Assembly (NCBI GenBank): GCA_035041965.1 | Contig: JAPYMA010001129.1 | Location: 1-64,000, forward strand | Direction of reading: 5' to 3' | DNA from: Anisakis pegreffii | Lineage: Eukaryota > Nematoda > Chromadorea > Rhabditida > Anisakidae | Length of the DNA stretch: 64,000 nt | In this document: positions 1-13,131 of the stretch, piece after piece | Numbering within the stretch: position 1 is the first letter of the stretch | How the letters are laid out: each line of letters starts with the position of its first letter | The notes under the pieces: model-generated | The model's input: the letters and a program-made list of their open reading frames with translations, nothing else | The model's database searches: none | Told to the model about the DNA's origin: nothing | Made by a program: the position numbers and the translations under genes

Positions 1-31
1 TATTATTATTATTATTATTATTATTATTATC
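1..31. repeat. (ATT)n simple repeat at left edge
   Basis: About ten ATT/TAT units at the window start, inside the intron after PCYT2 exon 3. The same low-complexity class recurs throughout the window. Confidence 0.85.
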
Positions 32-74
32 ATTATTACTGTAACAATCAACAGTATTCGTCCTGTTATGATTA

Positions 75-1151
<1,077 letters not shown>

Positions 1152-1904
1152 TCGTACTTCTTTTGTACTTACTTTTTAAAAACCTCTTTAGTACTAGTAA
1201 TGCTATCCAAATCGATGCTGTTGCTATTCCTTAGCAGGCCTGAAATTCACTGAAAATAATCAATTGTACACGATCAATTGGTAATATCTCATCGAGAAGC
1301 GCAATAGTACAAATCCGTATAAGAATATCCAATGAAGACGTATAAAAAATTATACAAACATAAGTAAGAATTTAGAGCACATAGTTGATTATGTGTAATT
1401 ATATTATATGATTAAACCATTTTCAAATGACTAAAAAAACAATTGCAAAAGTTTACGACCAATTCAGCAACCTTTTTCGCCCTTATTTTAGCTTCATACT
1501 AAAAAGATTTTATTCAGCAAATTTACAAGAAGACAAATCTGCAGGAAACACGACCAGACATATATCGGTATAGGTTGGCTGATCATTTCAAAATTCCGAT
1601 TTGAATTTGCCTGTACAGCTTCCCTTGTACGAGCACAACAGCATCGAAGACGGCAAGGAGTGATTATTCCAAAAAGTTTTTTAAATCCCTGAGAGGATTG
1701 ACCGAAAAGGCTCTAAACTGGTTTCAACTTGTGATAGTTTCACTATTATGCATGGATTGAATGCTACTTCCCCGTTGTTCTTCTCGGCAGTCAACACTCA
1801 AACAACCACGATTAATTTGGCTTATTTCTCATTGACCTGTTGACCAATGAATACTGATGCGAGCGAGAAACAAGGTTTTGACTTGCTCACATGAAACTAG
1901 CATA
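1152..1904. other. PCYT2 upstream region, no gene seen
   Basis: About 750 bases between the PCYT2 start exon and the satellite array. AT-rich, without an open frame resembling any family I know. It should hold the PCYT2 promoter and perhaps a 5' UTR exon, but no specific element can be supported. Confidence 0.5.
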
Positions 1905-4078
1905 AATAAACGACGACTAGATGGGTCAATAGGACAAATTGGATAGGACATAATAATGTTGTCTGAAAGGATATTCCATCAAAATATTCCATCTGAAAAC
2001 TACTCAAAAAAAAGACGTGACGAAAGAAAAGCGAATATAAAATAAATGACAACTAGATGGGTCAATAGGACAAATTGGATAGGACATAATAATGTTGTCT
2101 GAAAGGATATTCCATCAAAATATTCCATCTGAAAACTACTCAAAAAAAAGACGTGACGAAAGAAAAGCGAATATAAAATAAATGACAACTAGATGGGTCA
2201 ATAGGACAAATTGGATAGGACATAATAATGTTGTCTGAAAGGATATTCCATCAAAATATTCCATCTGAAAACTACTCAAAAAAAAGACGTGACGAAAGAA
2301 AAGCGAATATAAAATAAATGACAACTAGATGGGTCAATAGGACAAATTGGATAGGACATAATAATGTTGTCTGAAAGGATATTCCATCAAAATATTCCAT
2401 CTGAAAACTACTCAAAAAAAAGACGTGACGAAAGAAAAGCGAATATAAAATAAATGACAACTAGATGGGTCAATAGGACAAATTGGATAGGACATAATAA
2501 TGTTGTCTGAAAGGATATTCCATCAAAATATTCCATCTGAAAACTACTCAAAAAAAAGACGTGACGAAAGAAAAGCGAATATAAAATAAATGACAACTAG
2601 ATGGGTCAATAGGACAAATTGGATAGGACATAATAATGTTGTCTGAAAGGATATTCCATCAAAATATTCCATCTGAAAACTACTCAAAAAAAGACGTGAC
2701 GAAAGAAAAGCGAATATAAAATAAATGACAACTAGATGGGTCAATAGGACAAATTGGATAGGACATAATAATGTTGTCTGAAAGGATATTCCATCAAAAT
2801 ATTCCATCTGAAAACTACTCAAAAAAAAGACGTGACGAAAGAAAAGCGAATATAAAATAAATGACAACTAGATGGGTCAATAGGACAAATTGGATAGGAC
2901 ATAATAATGTTGTCTGAAAGGATATTCCATCAAAATATTCCATCTGAAAACTACTCAAAAAAAGACGTGACGAAAGAAAAGCGAATATAAAATAAATGAC
3001 AACTAGATGGGTCAATAGGACAAATTGGATAGGACATAATAATGTTGTCTGAAAGGATATTCCATCAAAATATTCCATCTGAAAACTACTCAAAAAAAAG
3101 ACGTGACGAAAGAAAAGCGAATATAAAATAAATGACAACTAGATGGGTCAATAGGACAAATTGGATAGGACATAATAATGTTGTCTGAAAGGATATTCCA
3201 TCAAAATATTCCATCTGAAAACTACTCAAAAAAAGACGTGACGAAAGAAAAGCGAATATAAAATAAATGACAACTAGATGGGTCAATAGGACAAATTGGA
3301 TAGGACATAATAATGTTGTCTGAAAGGATATTCCATCAAAATATTCCATCTGAAAACTACTCAAAAAAAGACGTGACGAAAGAAAAGCGAATATAAAATA
3401 AATGACAACTAGATGGGTCAATAGGACAAATTGGATAGGACATAATAATGTTGTCTGAAAGGATATTCCATCAAAATATTCCATCTGAAAACTACTCAAA
3501 AAAAGACGTGACGAAAGAAAAGCGAATATAAAATAAATGACAACTAGATGGGTCAATAGGACAAATTGGATAGGACATAATAATGTTGTCTGAAAGGATA
3601 TTCCATCAAAATATTCCATCTGAAAACTACTCAAAAAAAAGACGTGACGAAAGAAAAGCGAATATAAAATAAATGACAACTAGATGGGTCAATAGGACAA
3701 ATTGGATAGGACATAATAATGTTGTCTGAAAGGATATTCCATCAAAATATTCCATCTGAAAACTACTCAAAAAAAAGACGTGACGAAAGAAAAGCGAATA
3801 TAAAATAAATGACAACTAGATGGGTCAATAGGACAAATTGGATAGGACATAATAATGTTGTCTGAAAGGATATTCCATCAAAATATTCCATCTGAAAACT
3901 ACTCAAAAAAAAGACGTGACGAAAGAAAAGCGAATATAAAATAAATGACAACTAGATGGGTCAATAGGACAAATTGGATAGGACATAATAATGTTGACTG
4001 AAAGGATATTCCGTCAAAAGATTCCATCTAAAAACTACTCAAAAAAAAGACGTGACGAAAGGAAAGCGAATATAAAAT
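1905..4078. repeat. 136/135-bp tandem satellite, about 16 copies
   Basis: The unit carries the landmarks ACTAGATGGGTCAATAGGAC, then ATTCCATC twice, then CTACTC-A(7-8)-GACGTGACG. Landmark starts fall near 1913, 2046, 2182, 2318, 2454, 2590, 2725, 2861, 2996, 3132, 3267, 3402, 3537, 3673, 3809 and 3945. Inner copies look identical except for the A tract: A8 gives 136 bp, A7 gives 135 bp. The first copy has changes at its left edge and the last copy (from about 3990) has several substitutions, as expected for an array that expanded from its interior. Because 135 is a multiple of three, runs of A7 units create long minus-strand open frames of up to 197 codons; these follow from the repeat and are not evidence of a gene. 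Confidence 0.98.
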
Positions 4079-5197
4079 CGTATCAAATGGCTGCTAGCGG
4101 CTGGCTTCAGAAATTAGATTGCAATCAAATGTCACATCAACAGTCTAATGGAAGGAGTGAAGTGATCGAACATAAATTTCGTGGCGCATTACAGATGAAC
4201 GAACTCCAGAAACACCAGAATTCCAGTTTTTTCCTTTTCTTTCATTGGAACTAAGACGAACAATATCGAGAAACAAGAATCTTCAATAATAGATCAATTT
4301 GATTTAAGAGAGTAAATTCCATGAGAAACAGTATTATGTGCGTTGCCTAGCATTACATGACTACGTTAAATACAACTGATAAGGCATTCAGCATGTGCAA
4401 TAGTAACCGTTAACAGCACTGGTTCAATAAACACTTCACGTGATAAAATCATGAATCGAACTGATATTTTACTCTTTATCAGTGAAGTGTTTGTTGCGAT
4501 TCGCATATCACACAGCTTGTCGTCCCCTTCCTTACTCTCTGCGAATTTATCACTAACGTATAACAATGAAGAATTGGAAAAAACTTACAAGCGCTCTAAA
4601 ATGGTATAGAATAAAGATAATAATAACAGTAATGATAATACTAACGTCTTGAACAAGACGCAATCACAAAACAAATTCAGCTGGTCATGCGCTGAATCAC
4701 TCTGGGAATAATCGTTGGAGAACGGCTGCTCGTCCACGAAATTCCACCCAAATGCTACAACAAGTGAAGCCGAAGATGCACGACTATTCAAGTGAATAAA
4801 AAAGAAGAATCAATTACTCAAAATGAGAATACTCAAAAGTAATACGGACAAAAATTATGCGAAACTATGTTGAACGTTCACAAAGAGAAATGATCAATCC
4901 AGACGAATCATGTGCATCCAATTAGTATAATTTGCTGCATACAAACTTATTTTTTGGCCATGTTGGATGATTGATTGGCTTACGCAATTCCATTTTTCAT
5001 TAAGATTATTCATAGTGAAGATCATCAACATTTACATAATAACAATCATGTTTTGATCCATATTCAAAGGACATCACAATAGTCATAATAATAATGATAA
5101 TTATAATAATAAAGGACATAATAAATAATTATAATAATATTGAATATAGATGTGACGTGACATGTAGGAGAGCAAAACCGATATTCAAAAAAGGATA
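4079..5197. other. Intergenic, no gene seen
   Basis: AT-rich sequence to the right of the satellite. Open frames are short and match nothing I recognise. Confidence 0.45.
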
Positions 5198-5478
5198 ATT
5201 CATGAAATTGCAAATTTTGTATCAAAAAACGAAATTTGATTAGCTGCTGTTATACGCGTATACAATGATTATTCATTTGAATAACTGAAAGCTGGTAGGC
5301 TGGTGAAGGTGAATTTGATCAAAAGCGATTCAAATATTTGAACGAATTGTGATTATTCATCATCACTTCGTTTTATAATCTCTGTTTATTTAGCACTTTC
5401 AAATATTATTATTGATTCAATGAAACTGAATCAAACAATCAACATCATTTTTGATACAAAATTTGCAATTTCATGAAT
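5198..5478. repeat. Element bounded by a perfect 31-bp inverted repeat
   Basis: Left arm 5198-5228 begins ATTCATGAAATTGC and right arm 5448-5478 is its exact reverse complement, ending GCAATTTCATGAAT. The 219 bp between them has no coding appearance. This resembles a small non-autonomous inverted-repeat element (MITE-like). I did not find a convincing target-site duplication. Confidence 0.8.
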
Positions 5479-5491
5479 GAATAATCTCACT

Positions 5492-5553
5492 TTTGTTTGA
5501 CAAAATAAGATTGTCAACAAATTTATGTTGACAATCTTATTTTGTCTAACAAA
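5492..5553. repeat. 28-bp-arm hairpin
   Basis: Arms 5492-5519 and 5526-5553 are reverse complements with one mismatch around a six-base loop (AATTTA). The core pairs GACAAAATAAGATTGTCAACA with its complement. It starts 14 bases after the preceding inverted-repeat element ends. Confidence 0.85.
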
Positions 5554-6527
5554 TAAGCGATCAGGTGATTGAATGATGATGCGTGATTGATTGACATAGA
5601 AATCACATTTGGTGGTGTAATGACGTGACTCAGTTCTAGATGACATACTTTTGGTAAATTACCTTATGAATTAGACATAATCCTTTGACAACATGTATAA
5701 TCTTGTGATAGCGAGGAATTTGGTAAATGTGGTGGTATGTAGAAACCATCGCGGCATTCAGCAAACCTGAGCACAAAGATTGTTGAAAAGTGATTAGAAC
5801 ACAGAAATATTACGAAAATTCTTGCGAGTTCTTGTTGTACTGCTGACTCTTGAATGACGTTTATGACCAAAGTATGCTTTCAAGAATATAATTTTATCAC
5901 TGAATCTAAAAACATTTGTAAACTTTTTTTGAATGTCAGAACTGCTGTTCCGTTGTTCTTGTTGTTGTTGTTGTCTTCTGATACTCATTCTAATTTTTTA
6001 CGATTCATCATTTCTTCCATCATTGCAATTTTTCAGTTTAGTTCAGCGTTGTTATGAAAACTCATGGACAGAGCGATAAATGACATAGCGAGCGATTTGA
6101 TTGCTTCAACAAATGAACTGATATGAGAAATGAGTACCTAAGGCTGATTGTGAGCAGGAAACTGAACCTAATCCCAATAAGTCGCATGAATTCTCTGATT
6201 TCATTTCATATTCTTAGACAAATCAACCCATCAAAGATTTTTCTCGCACAGAATGTCAAATTTTATTGAACGTAAAACTGTGACAATCAGATGAGCGATT
6301 TCCCTTCGTCTCACTGTTCCGCAATATCATTTGCAAACTGACACAGTACGAATTTGCAGACGGTTTTTCAAGATGAAACAAGTTTCTCACATTTTTTTTA
6401 TGACAGCTAAATTGGAATTTTCTTCTGGAGGTGAGGTTAGGTTGATGAGTGACGGTGATATCAATCGCTCGAACGGTGATCTCGTAGTGAATGTGAAAAG
6501 GAATAGAGGTACATACAAACTTTAGGC

Positions 6528-6705
6528 TGAGACTAACCCCTACCCTTCGATGAGGCCTCCTGCGTGACACAGCTTGAGACCTATGTTGAGACTGAGGTTC
6601 ACCTCGGATTTACAGTCAAACCTGAACCGCAAAACTGAGGCTCATCCAAAGTTCATGTTGAGGTTTGCAGCACCACCCTTTTCATAAACACGTTCACCAC
6701 AAATT
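6528..6705. repeat. Dispersed repeat copy 1 (related copy in an ILRUN intron)
   Basis: About 100 bp near 6595-6702 resembles 45535-45635: both run through a GAGGTT/GGGGTT start, a CTCATCCAAAGTT/CTCATCCAGAGTT block, a GCAGCACC/ATAGCACC block and end at CATAAAnACGTT. Identity by eye is roughly two thirds. More GC-rich than the surroundings. No coding capacity; probably an old interspersed element. Confidence 0.6.
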
Positions 6706-7814
6706 ACTGGTTCGAACGCAATCAATGAAAGCATTTGTCTATATTTATTCAATTTCAGGTGTTGTGCTGCTCGTTCGTTTGCTTTGGTTCTGTATTTTAA
6801 TTGCATTCACAAATCGTGCAATGAGTAATTGCTTATCGACAAGTGTGAAGAAATTGTCAACAACACAGCTAATGGTAGAGTTCAATTTTTTGAAAAAAAA
6901 TCATTTGAATGATTTTTTATTCGAATTACTCGACAGTTTGCAAGGAATAGAGCAGAACGAAATGATGAAAGTAGATGAGGTGGGAGATGCATTCACATGA
7001 ATTGTTGTAATGAGGCACTGGAAAAGCAGAGCTAAAATTTGATTTGTTTGCAAGATGTTGTTGGTGATAGGTACTTGAAACCCGCATACGATACCAACTG
7101 AATGGTCGATCGGAGAAGCTCGCTTCGGGATAAATGCATCAACGAACGAGCATTTGCAAACTGCATGATATATGATCATTTATGTACTCATGCAAGATTG
7201 TTTGTTGCGCTTCGTTCGAATTTACGTTATCTACTTACGATTAGGTAATGCTTTAAACATTGTCAATGAATCGTTGTTGCATGCTAAATACTGAGTTCAC
7301 ACACCGCCTAAATTTTGAGAAATTGAGTAGTCGTTTGCACACCGGGAATGATGACGAAGTGCATGCCCCGCCGCTTCAGGCAAACTCTCGAATTGCACAT
7401 GTGCATGCCAGTCTCAAGCAAACAAAAACCTCGCGTGGCACCCAAAACGCCTCACTAGTCAACCTCCTTAGTGCATACGTAGCATAAGTGGTCGTCTTGC
7501 AAACAAACGATAGATTGATAGAAGTCGTTAGATATGCATTTTGAAATGTTTATTTTGAAAATGATACAACAAAAGTTTGCGCGCTTTTCTTTTTACACGT
7601 CAGCATAACACAACTCTACAACTGTCGATGGACCTATTTGGATAGCGTAATATATACGAAATGAAGTAAGTGGACATTCAGTTTTTGAGTTAGTTCATTT
7701 TGATTGTTTTCACTGACATCTCATTTCTTATTAGGGAAATCATAATTATGTATTTGTCTTTGGAAAAAAAAGATTATTTGCTGACAATTATTTTGAATTT
7801 CGGAGTAGTGTGAA

Positions 7815-8232
7815 ACAGGGTTGGGTCACGAAAAAAATCAGATTCGAGACCTCCGAGCGTAAGGGATGAGGCCGGGAGCCTGCCAAGAACCTTGTTGATG
7901 TTCAAGACCAGCCGAGAGGAGGGACTAGGTTCGAAACCCCGGAAACCTCATAGATGCTCCAGGCATCCGAAGGTACAACCTCTCAACGTTACCTTCTGTT
8001 TATTTGACTAATTTTTCATTGTTTCAGATATGATTCTTGCAATTTCTTTGTGGTAGGATCTGGCCAAAGACAAAATCTGTGCAGATGCTGCCAACTTCTG
8101 AGGCGCCCGACGGTAAAGAGCAGAATGGAGGAGGATCAAGGGTCCCAAGACCGTTGTGAATGCTCGGGAGTCCCCGACTTAGCCCTAGTATGAGGTAGGT
8201 GGAGGGAGTTTCTAGACCGGAAATCAAAAACT
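7815..8232. repeat. GC-rich patch with tRNA B-box-like motif, possible SINE-like repeat
   Basis: Composition changes abruptly from AT-rich to GC-rich at about 7815-7990 and again at 8060-8230. GGTTCGAAACCCC at about 7929 resembles an RNA polymerase III B box. No full tRNA cloverleaf can be drawn and no A box at proper spacing is convincing, so this is an interspersed-repeat candidate and not a tRNA call. Confidence 0.4.
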
Positions 8233-10314
8233 TTCGGTCATTATTTCTAATAACTAGTTGTTTGATGAAGTAATTGAGCAGAAGGTTGTTAAGGGTTTGG
8301 AGTTCTTCAGTTTTACAGAGTTTGGTGTTTTGTTAGAGCAGAGCGATAGAGATGTATCGATGGAACAAAGATAATCGGACGTTATTAGACTGAAAAGTAT
8401 GAAAATGAGAATGAAAGAGAAAAGACAAATAAATAAGTGAATGAAACTTCAAGTTGCCTAAACTGTAATCAGATATAGAGTAACCACTTGATAATGAGTG
8501 ATTAGAATAATATTCAGTTGAGATCAAAATAGATTGAGCAGGAAGTGATTTGAATGAGATAGATGTAGTGACTCATTCCTTCTGCTGCATTCAAGCAGTT
8601 CAGCATTTTTGATGCATAAGTGAATGGATAAGCGGATGAGAGTAGAAGAATCAAGGTATGACGTTGAAGACATTAAAAGAATCATACATATAATAAATGA
8701 ATAATTTCAGTGAAATATAAGCCGCATTGATTAGCGCTATAGAAAAGTTCAAACGTATCGTTGATCAGTTTGTGGGAATGAAGGCATAACTATGATTGCT
8801 TCACTTGATAAGAATAAAAACGAAGAAGATGCTGATGATGGTGATAACAACTGCGGTGGTAATGAAAATTTTTATCAGCAGCATTCAGACTCTCTGTGTA
8901 GTGTCACAACAAACACATTGTAAACAGTCATCGTGTTTTGTTATTTTTTCCTGTTTTAGCCATCATCCATTCCATAAACGGAAACAATTTTACAAAGCAA
9001 GCAACCAATAGAATCAACCTATAAGTAGATTGATGTTCAAAAACAATTCAATCTAATAAAGTGAAAGACAAAAAATTTTGTTTGTTCAACATTATTATTT
9101 CTTTGGCGATATGAGTTTTATTTTGTTATTTCTATTTATATCCTTATTGTTGTTTGTTTATAGGTGAATATGAAAAAGACAATGAAATAATTGGTGATCG
9201 TATTGTTGGTAGTGATAATCACAACAACAACAACTACTACTACAATGATAGTAAAATAGAAAGCGAAAATGAAAGAAAGTGAATTAAACAAACGACAACA
9301 GATCGCTGTTCGAAATCGAGAGTGGTTCTTGACGCACTGGATTGGCGAAATGCCGTTCGCGTTTCCTCTGCCTGGTGAGTCGTCAACACAGATATAATAG
9401 ATGTCAGTTGGTCAGGGCTATTATTATTGTTTATCACTATTATTATTACTAGTAATATTATTATTATTATCAGGATTATTACTCTTGCTATTATCACGGT
9501 TATTATTGCTGTTGTTGTTGTTGTTGTCATTGGTGCTATTATTCATAGACTCGCTCACAGCTAGTAGGGTGGTGGTTTTGACTGCTGCTTTGAGTGCCTG
9601 TTTTTTGCAGCAACAGCAGCTGATTGATTTCGCTACTTTCGATTCGTTTCGTATTAGCAGCAATGCAAAACTGTTGAAATTTTTTGACTGATAACAGTGT
9701 TTTTTGATGCAAATATCAGAGATTCGAAGGTCAGTCTCGATGAAGTTGTATCGATGAAACAAACGTTTTCAACAGAACAACAATTCACAAAATATTTTTT
9801 TCAATCGAAACTGCAGAAGAGAGGAGTAATATTTATATTGGCAGATGGGATTGATAAGGTTGCATCTAAGATGTTATAGGTAAACGCGGACGAACGTATA
9901 TATCCGGGAACATAGATTCATCAAAAAAAAAACGAACGAACGCATAACATCAATACAAATTTCAGTACAGGCAAAAGCACGCACATCATCACCACGTTGT
10001 GCTCAGAAATTTTCCCTCATACGTTTCTCAGCGTTGTTGTAATTTTCGAATAATTCAGGTTATTAGGTTTTGAATTTTTTCTTTCGCTTTTTTGAAAGTC
10101 TGAAAAGAGCTGTCGAAAATTGTCTTCTTGTGAAAGGAATTGAAAAGGTGAATTTCAGTGCGAGTGTTTAGGCATAGACAAGATCTACACAAGAAGTATG
10201 TGAGCATCGGTTAAACAGTAGGTAGAGAAATTTACATATCAGTAGCGTAAAAAAATGAAAATGGTTGCGGTAATTTGAAACGCGGTATTTTCCCAATATT
10301 CATCTAGTTGTGAT

Positions 10315-11070
10315 GCATGTTCAGTGTTGATGCGGTACTCTAAAATTCTATAGTGTTGTATCGCAGTGGAATGTTTGCAGTTATGTATTGTGTATATGGT
10401 AAGTAAGTGTTCGTGATAACATAGTTAGTTGAATAGCGAATTTTCAAGAGATTTCACTGAATAAATTTATTATCACATCACTTTTGTCCTTTTTACCGGC
10501 AACGTTATTTTAGATTATTATTTTTTAAATCCTCATTATCATAGCAGTGCGAACTGAAACGCGAGCATTGTGGCCAACAACGTTACAAACGTTTGATAGC
10601 CTGCTTGCCAATCCAGGTAATTATCAAAATATTGTCTTCTTGATCGTTATATTAGTATCACTGTTATCACTAGTATTCTATACTATATATTTACAACCAT
10701 TCTAATCATTTCGTTTCTCATTTATTGTTTTCTTGATATTACTTGACTGTTTGCATCTCGCTGATCGATTATACCTTCTCTAGTAGTTATGTGACAGTAA
10801 CATGGTTGAATGTATGCATTTTAGCTTTTGTTCATGTAATTGTTGAATGATATTTGATTTAGTGGTTATTGCTAGTGGTACATCGATGGTGCTTTGTGCG
10901 ATGGTTTTGTTTGGTGTTCGGTTGATTCTTTATAAATTGATTTGTGTTTTTTGGTATTTACAGATTGGTTTTATGGTTATGAATGTGTGTATACTTGCAT
11001 GGTTTGCATGTTCGGTGTTGATGCGGTACTCTAAAATTCTATAGTGTTGTATTGCAGTGGAATGTTTGCA
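10315..11070. repeat. Pair of 65-bp direct repeats 690 bp apart
   Basis: 10315-10379 and 11006-11070 are the same sequence (core GATGCGGTACTCTAAAATTC) with two substitutions (TCAG/TCGG and TCGC/TTGC). Both end at GTGGAATGTTTGCA. The spacer is non-repetitive, so this is a duplication of a single segment and not a tandem array. Confidence 0.85.
10370..10840 (+). other. Possible mini-exons upstream of WDFY3, unrecognised
   Basis: An ATG at about 10371 followed by a GTAAGT donor near 10400, then a 72-base block 10545-10616 bounded by CATAG and GTAATT, can be read in one phase. A third piece after TTTTAG near 10824 would end in a stop. The translation matches nothing I know. It may be 5' untranslated exons of WDFY3, a micropeptide, or chance. 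Confidence 0.15.
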
Positions 11071-13051
11071 AAAATAAAATAACGCCGAGAGGGCAGTCGG
11101 TCATGGAATGAGAATGATCAAGAACAAGTATGGCTGCTTAAAGCCGAGAAAAGATGGTGAATAAAACGGAGGATAAGGCATAGATGGAAGTAGGCTAGGT
11201 GAGGTGAGTGTGTAAGATTGAGTGCATGAAGTTGGTTATTCGATTCGGCAGATAAAAAGTGAATTAGTTGAGAAAAAAGAGGATAATTTAAAGTAGAAGG
11301 GGGGAGAGGTGGTGGATTGAAATTGAAACAAAACAAAATACAAACCCAAGCCGAGAGGGATGGAACGAGAACATTCGGATCGGATCGGATCAATTCAAAG
11401 AATGAGAGGTGGAAAGGTATCTGAGAGTTGGAGCGTCTTGTAATTCATAGGTGACAGTGCAACATTTCAACTACTACACTTAATGAATGCTTGCAAGATG
11501 ATCGCTACAGTTGTGCATGCTATCTTTGATTGCTTAGTGGATGTTGCGATGGAAGAAAGGAAGGATGGCAATGAGGTTGAACGGGAGCCGAACAGCAGTC
11601 ATGCAAAAGAATGAGACAGCAGTTAGGTGCTAGATATGGAAATGGATACAGAATTATAACTGAACAGATTTTAATAGATGTAGTAGATAGCATCATGAGC
11701 TGTATCTGTGAGCAGGTATGACATTTTGAGTGGATGCATGGCAAGTGGAAAAGCTCAGTGTGATTCAAGTGGAATGATTGACGATTTGATCCCGCTCGGA
11801 TTCGAAGTGAACTGGAGTTGGACACGGAATACTAGATGCTTCGAAATGCAACGGACAAGACGAATACGAATGAAGGAATTAAGCATGCAAACGTTTGTGT
11901 GAACAAGTAGTGATGAGGAGTAGAAGGTGAACGAGAAAATGCAAACGAAGTCTTTCGAAAAGGTTATGAACAAACCAATAAAATGATGATTGCACAGTCG
12001 CAGAACGTTATTTTCCTTAATAATTATTATTGCATGCATAATTGCTCCAATTCCTGCCACCACTTCGATAGTTCAGTGTTATGCTTCATTTTGTGGTCAC
12101 CTGGGGGTATGCCTCCTCTTTGATGCTAATGCTTTGAGACGCATGTGCATGCCTGCCTCATGCGTTTCTTGAGATAATGTGTTTGCTTCATGCCTGGTCC
12201 GTCCCTTAACCCTTACCATACATCCATCTCTCTATCTGTATATATATATATGTGTGTGTGTGTTCATTATCATTAGATGATTTGTTAAGCTTACTGCTAA
12301 ATTCAGTACCTCTTCCATTTATCCTCGTTGTTTTCCTTTATATGTTTCAAGGAACATGCGCAACCGATAAGAAGACAACGCACAAATGCAATAGATAGAT
12401 GGGGCAGTCGCAGGCAGCAGCGTGTAACTGCAAGTTGGCATTGAATGAGCATGAGTGGATGGATGGATGGATGAATGGAAGAAAGAAGGAAGGAGAATGT
12501 GAGTAAAGAATTGAAGATGAATTCGGTTGGTTGCATTTAACGTAGTTCACTCAGTCATCCGTTCGTTCGTCAGTCTGTCGATTGATTATTCATCGTTTGG
12601 TTTTTTTCTTTTTTAACATTTCGGCTAGTTATGGCGTTTTCATGTTTCTTTCTGGTTTTATGCTTCGCGCTTTATGGAAACACTATGAACAGCGAGCGGT
12701 ATGACATTGTGTGCCAGTTTGTGAACTGTTTTCATGTTCACTGCTTCTGGTTGTTTCTGATTCTGATTCGAATGGCCATTCTCGATCGGATGGGTGGGAT
12801 TTTTGCTGTGATATTGTAGTGGTATATTATAGCATGTCTGTCTGGTGCTATTGGATACGTGCATGACATCTCAACTAGACGACAAGACAACAAGTGGATA
12901 CTGCGATGCATACATGGATGAATGGCTAATGGCTGATAATAATGACTCCTCCATGCATTGCTGCTCATGAAGGCATCCCTCTGCTACAGCAATTCACGAA
13001 CGACAGTAAGCATCAGGCACATTTAATAAATGTTCCAGGAAAACGCTTAAA

Positions 13052-13131
<80 letters not shown>

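Larger units (their letters stand above)
5554..10314. other. Intergenic region, no gene recognised outside the listed repeats
   Basis: About 4.7 kb of AT-rich DNA. Besides the repeats listed separately it holds low-complexity (ATT)n/(GTT)n sequence at about 9400-9540, whose open frames are artefacts of the repeats. I found no conserved exon. WDFY3 5' UTR exons could lie here but cannot be placed. Confidence 0.4.

Noticed and set aside
2000..3951. Repeated minus-strand open frames (62 to 197 codons) in the satellite
   Set aside because: They are a by-product of a 135/136-bp repeat unit; identical translations restart in each copy and frame breaks follow the A-tract length.
7900..7990. tRNA gene around GGTTCGAAACCCC
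   Set aside because: No acceptor stem, anticodon arm or D arm can be paired at the required spacing.
9240..9762. Long opposing open frames rich in Ile/Leu or Asn
   Set aside because: They translate ATT/GTT microsatellite sequence on both strands; no conserved content.
10545..10616. Cysteine-containing 24-codon reading of the block (CELKREHC) as a protease-inhibitor exon
   Set aside because: Too short, no signal peptide or partner exons with matching cysteines, and other phases are equally open.
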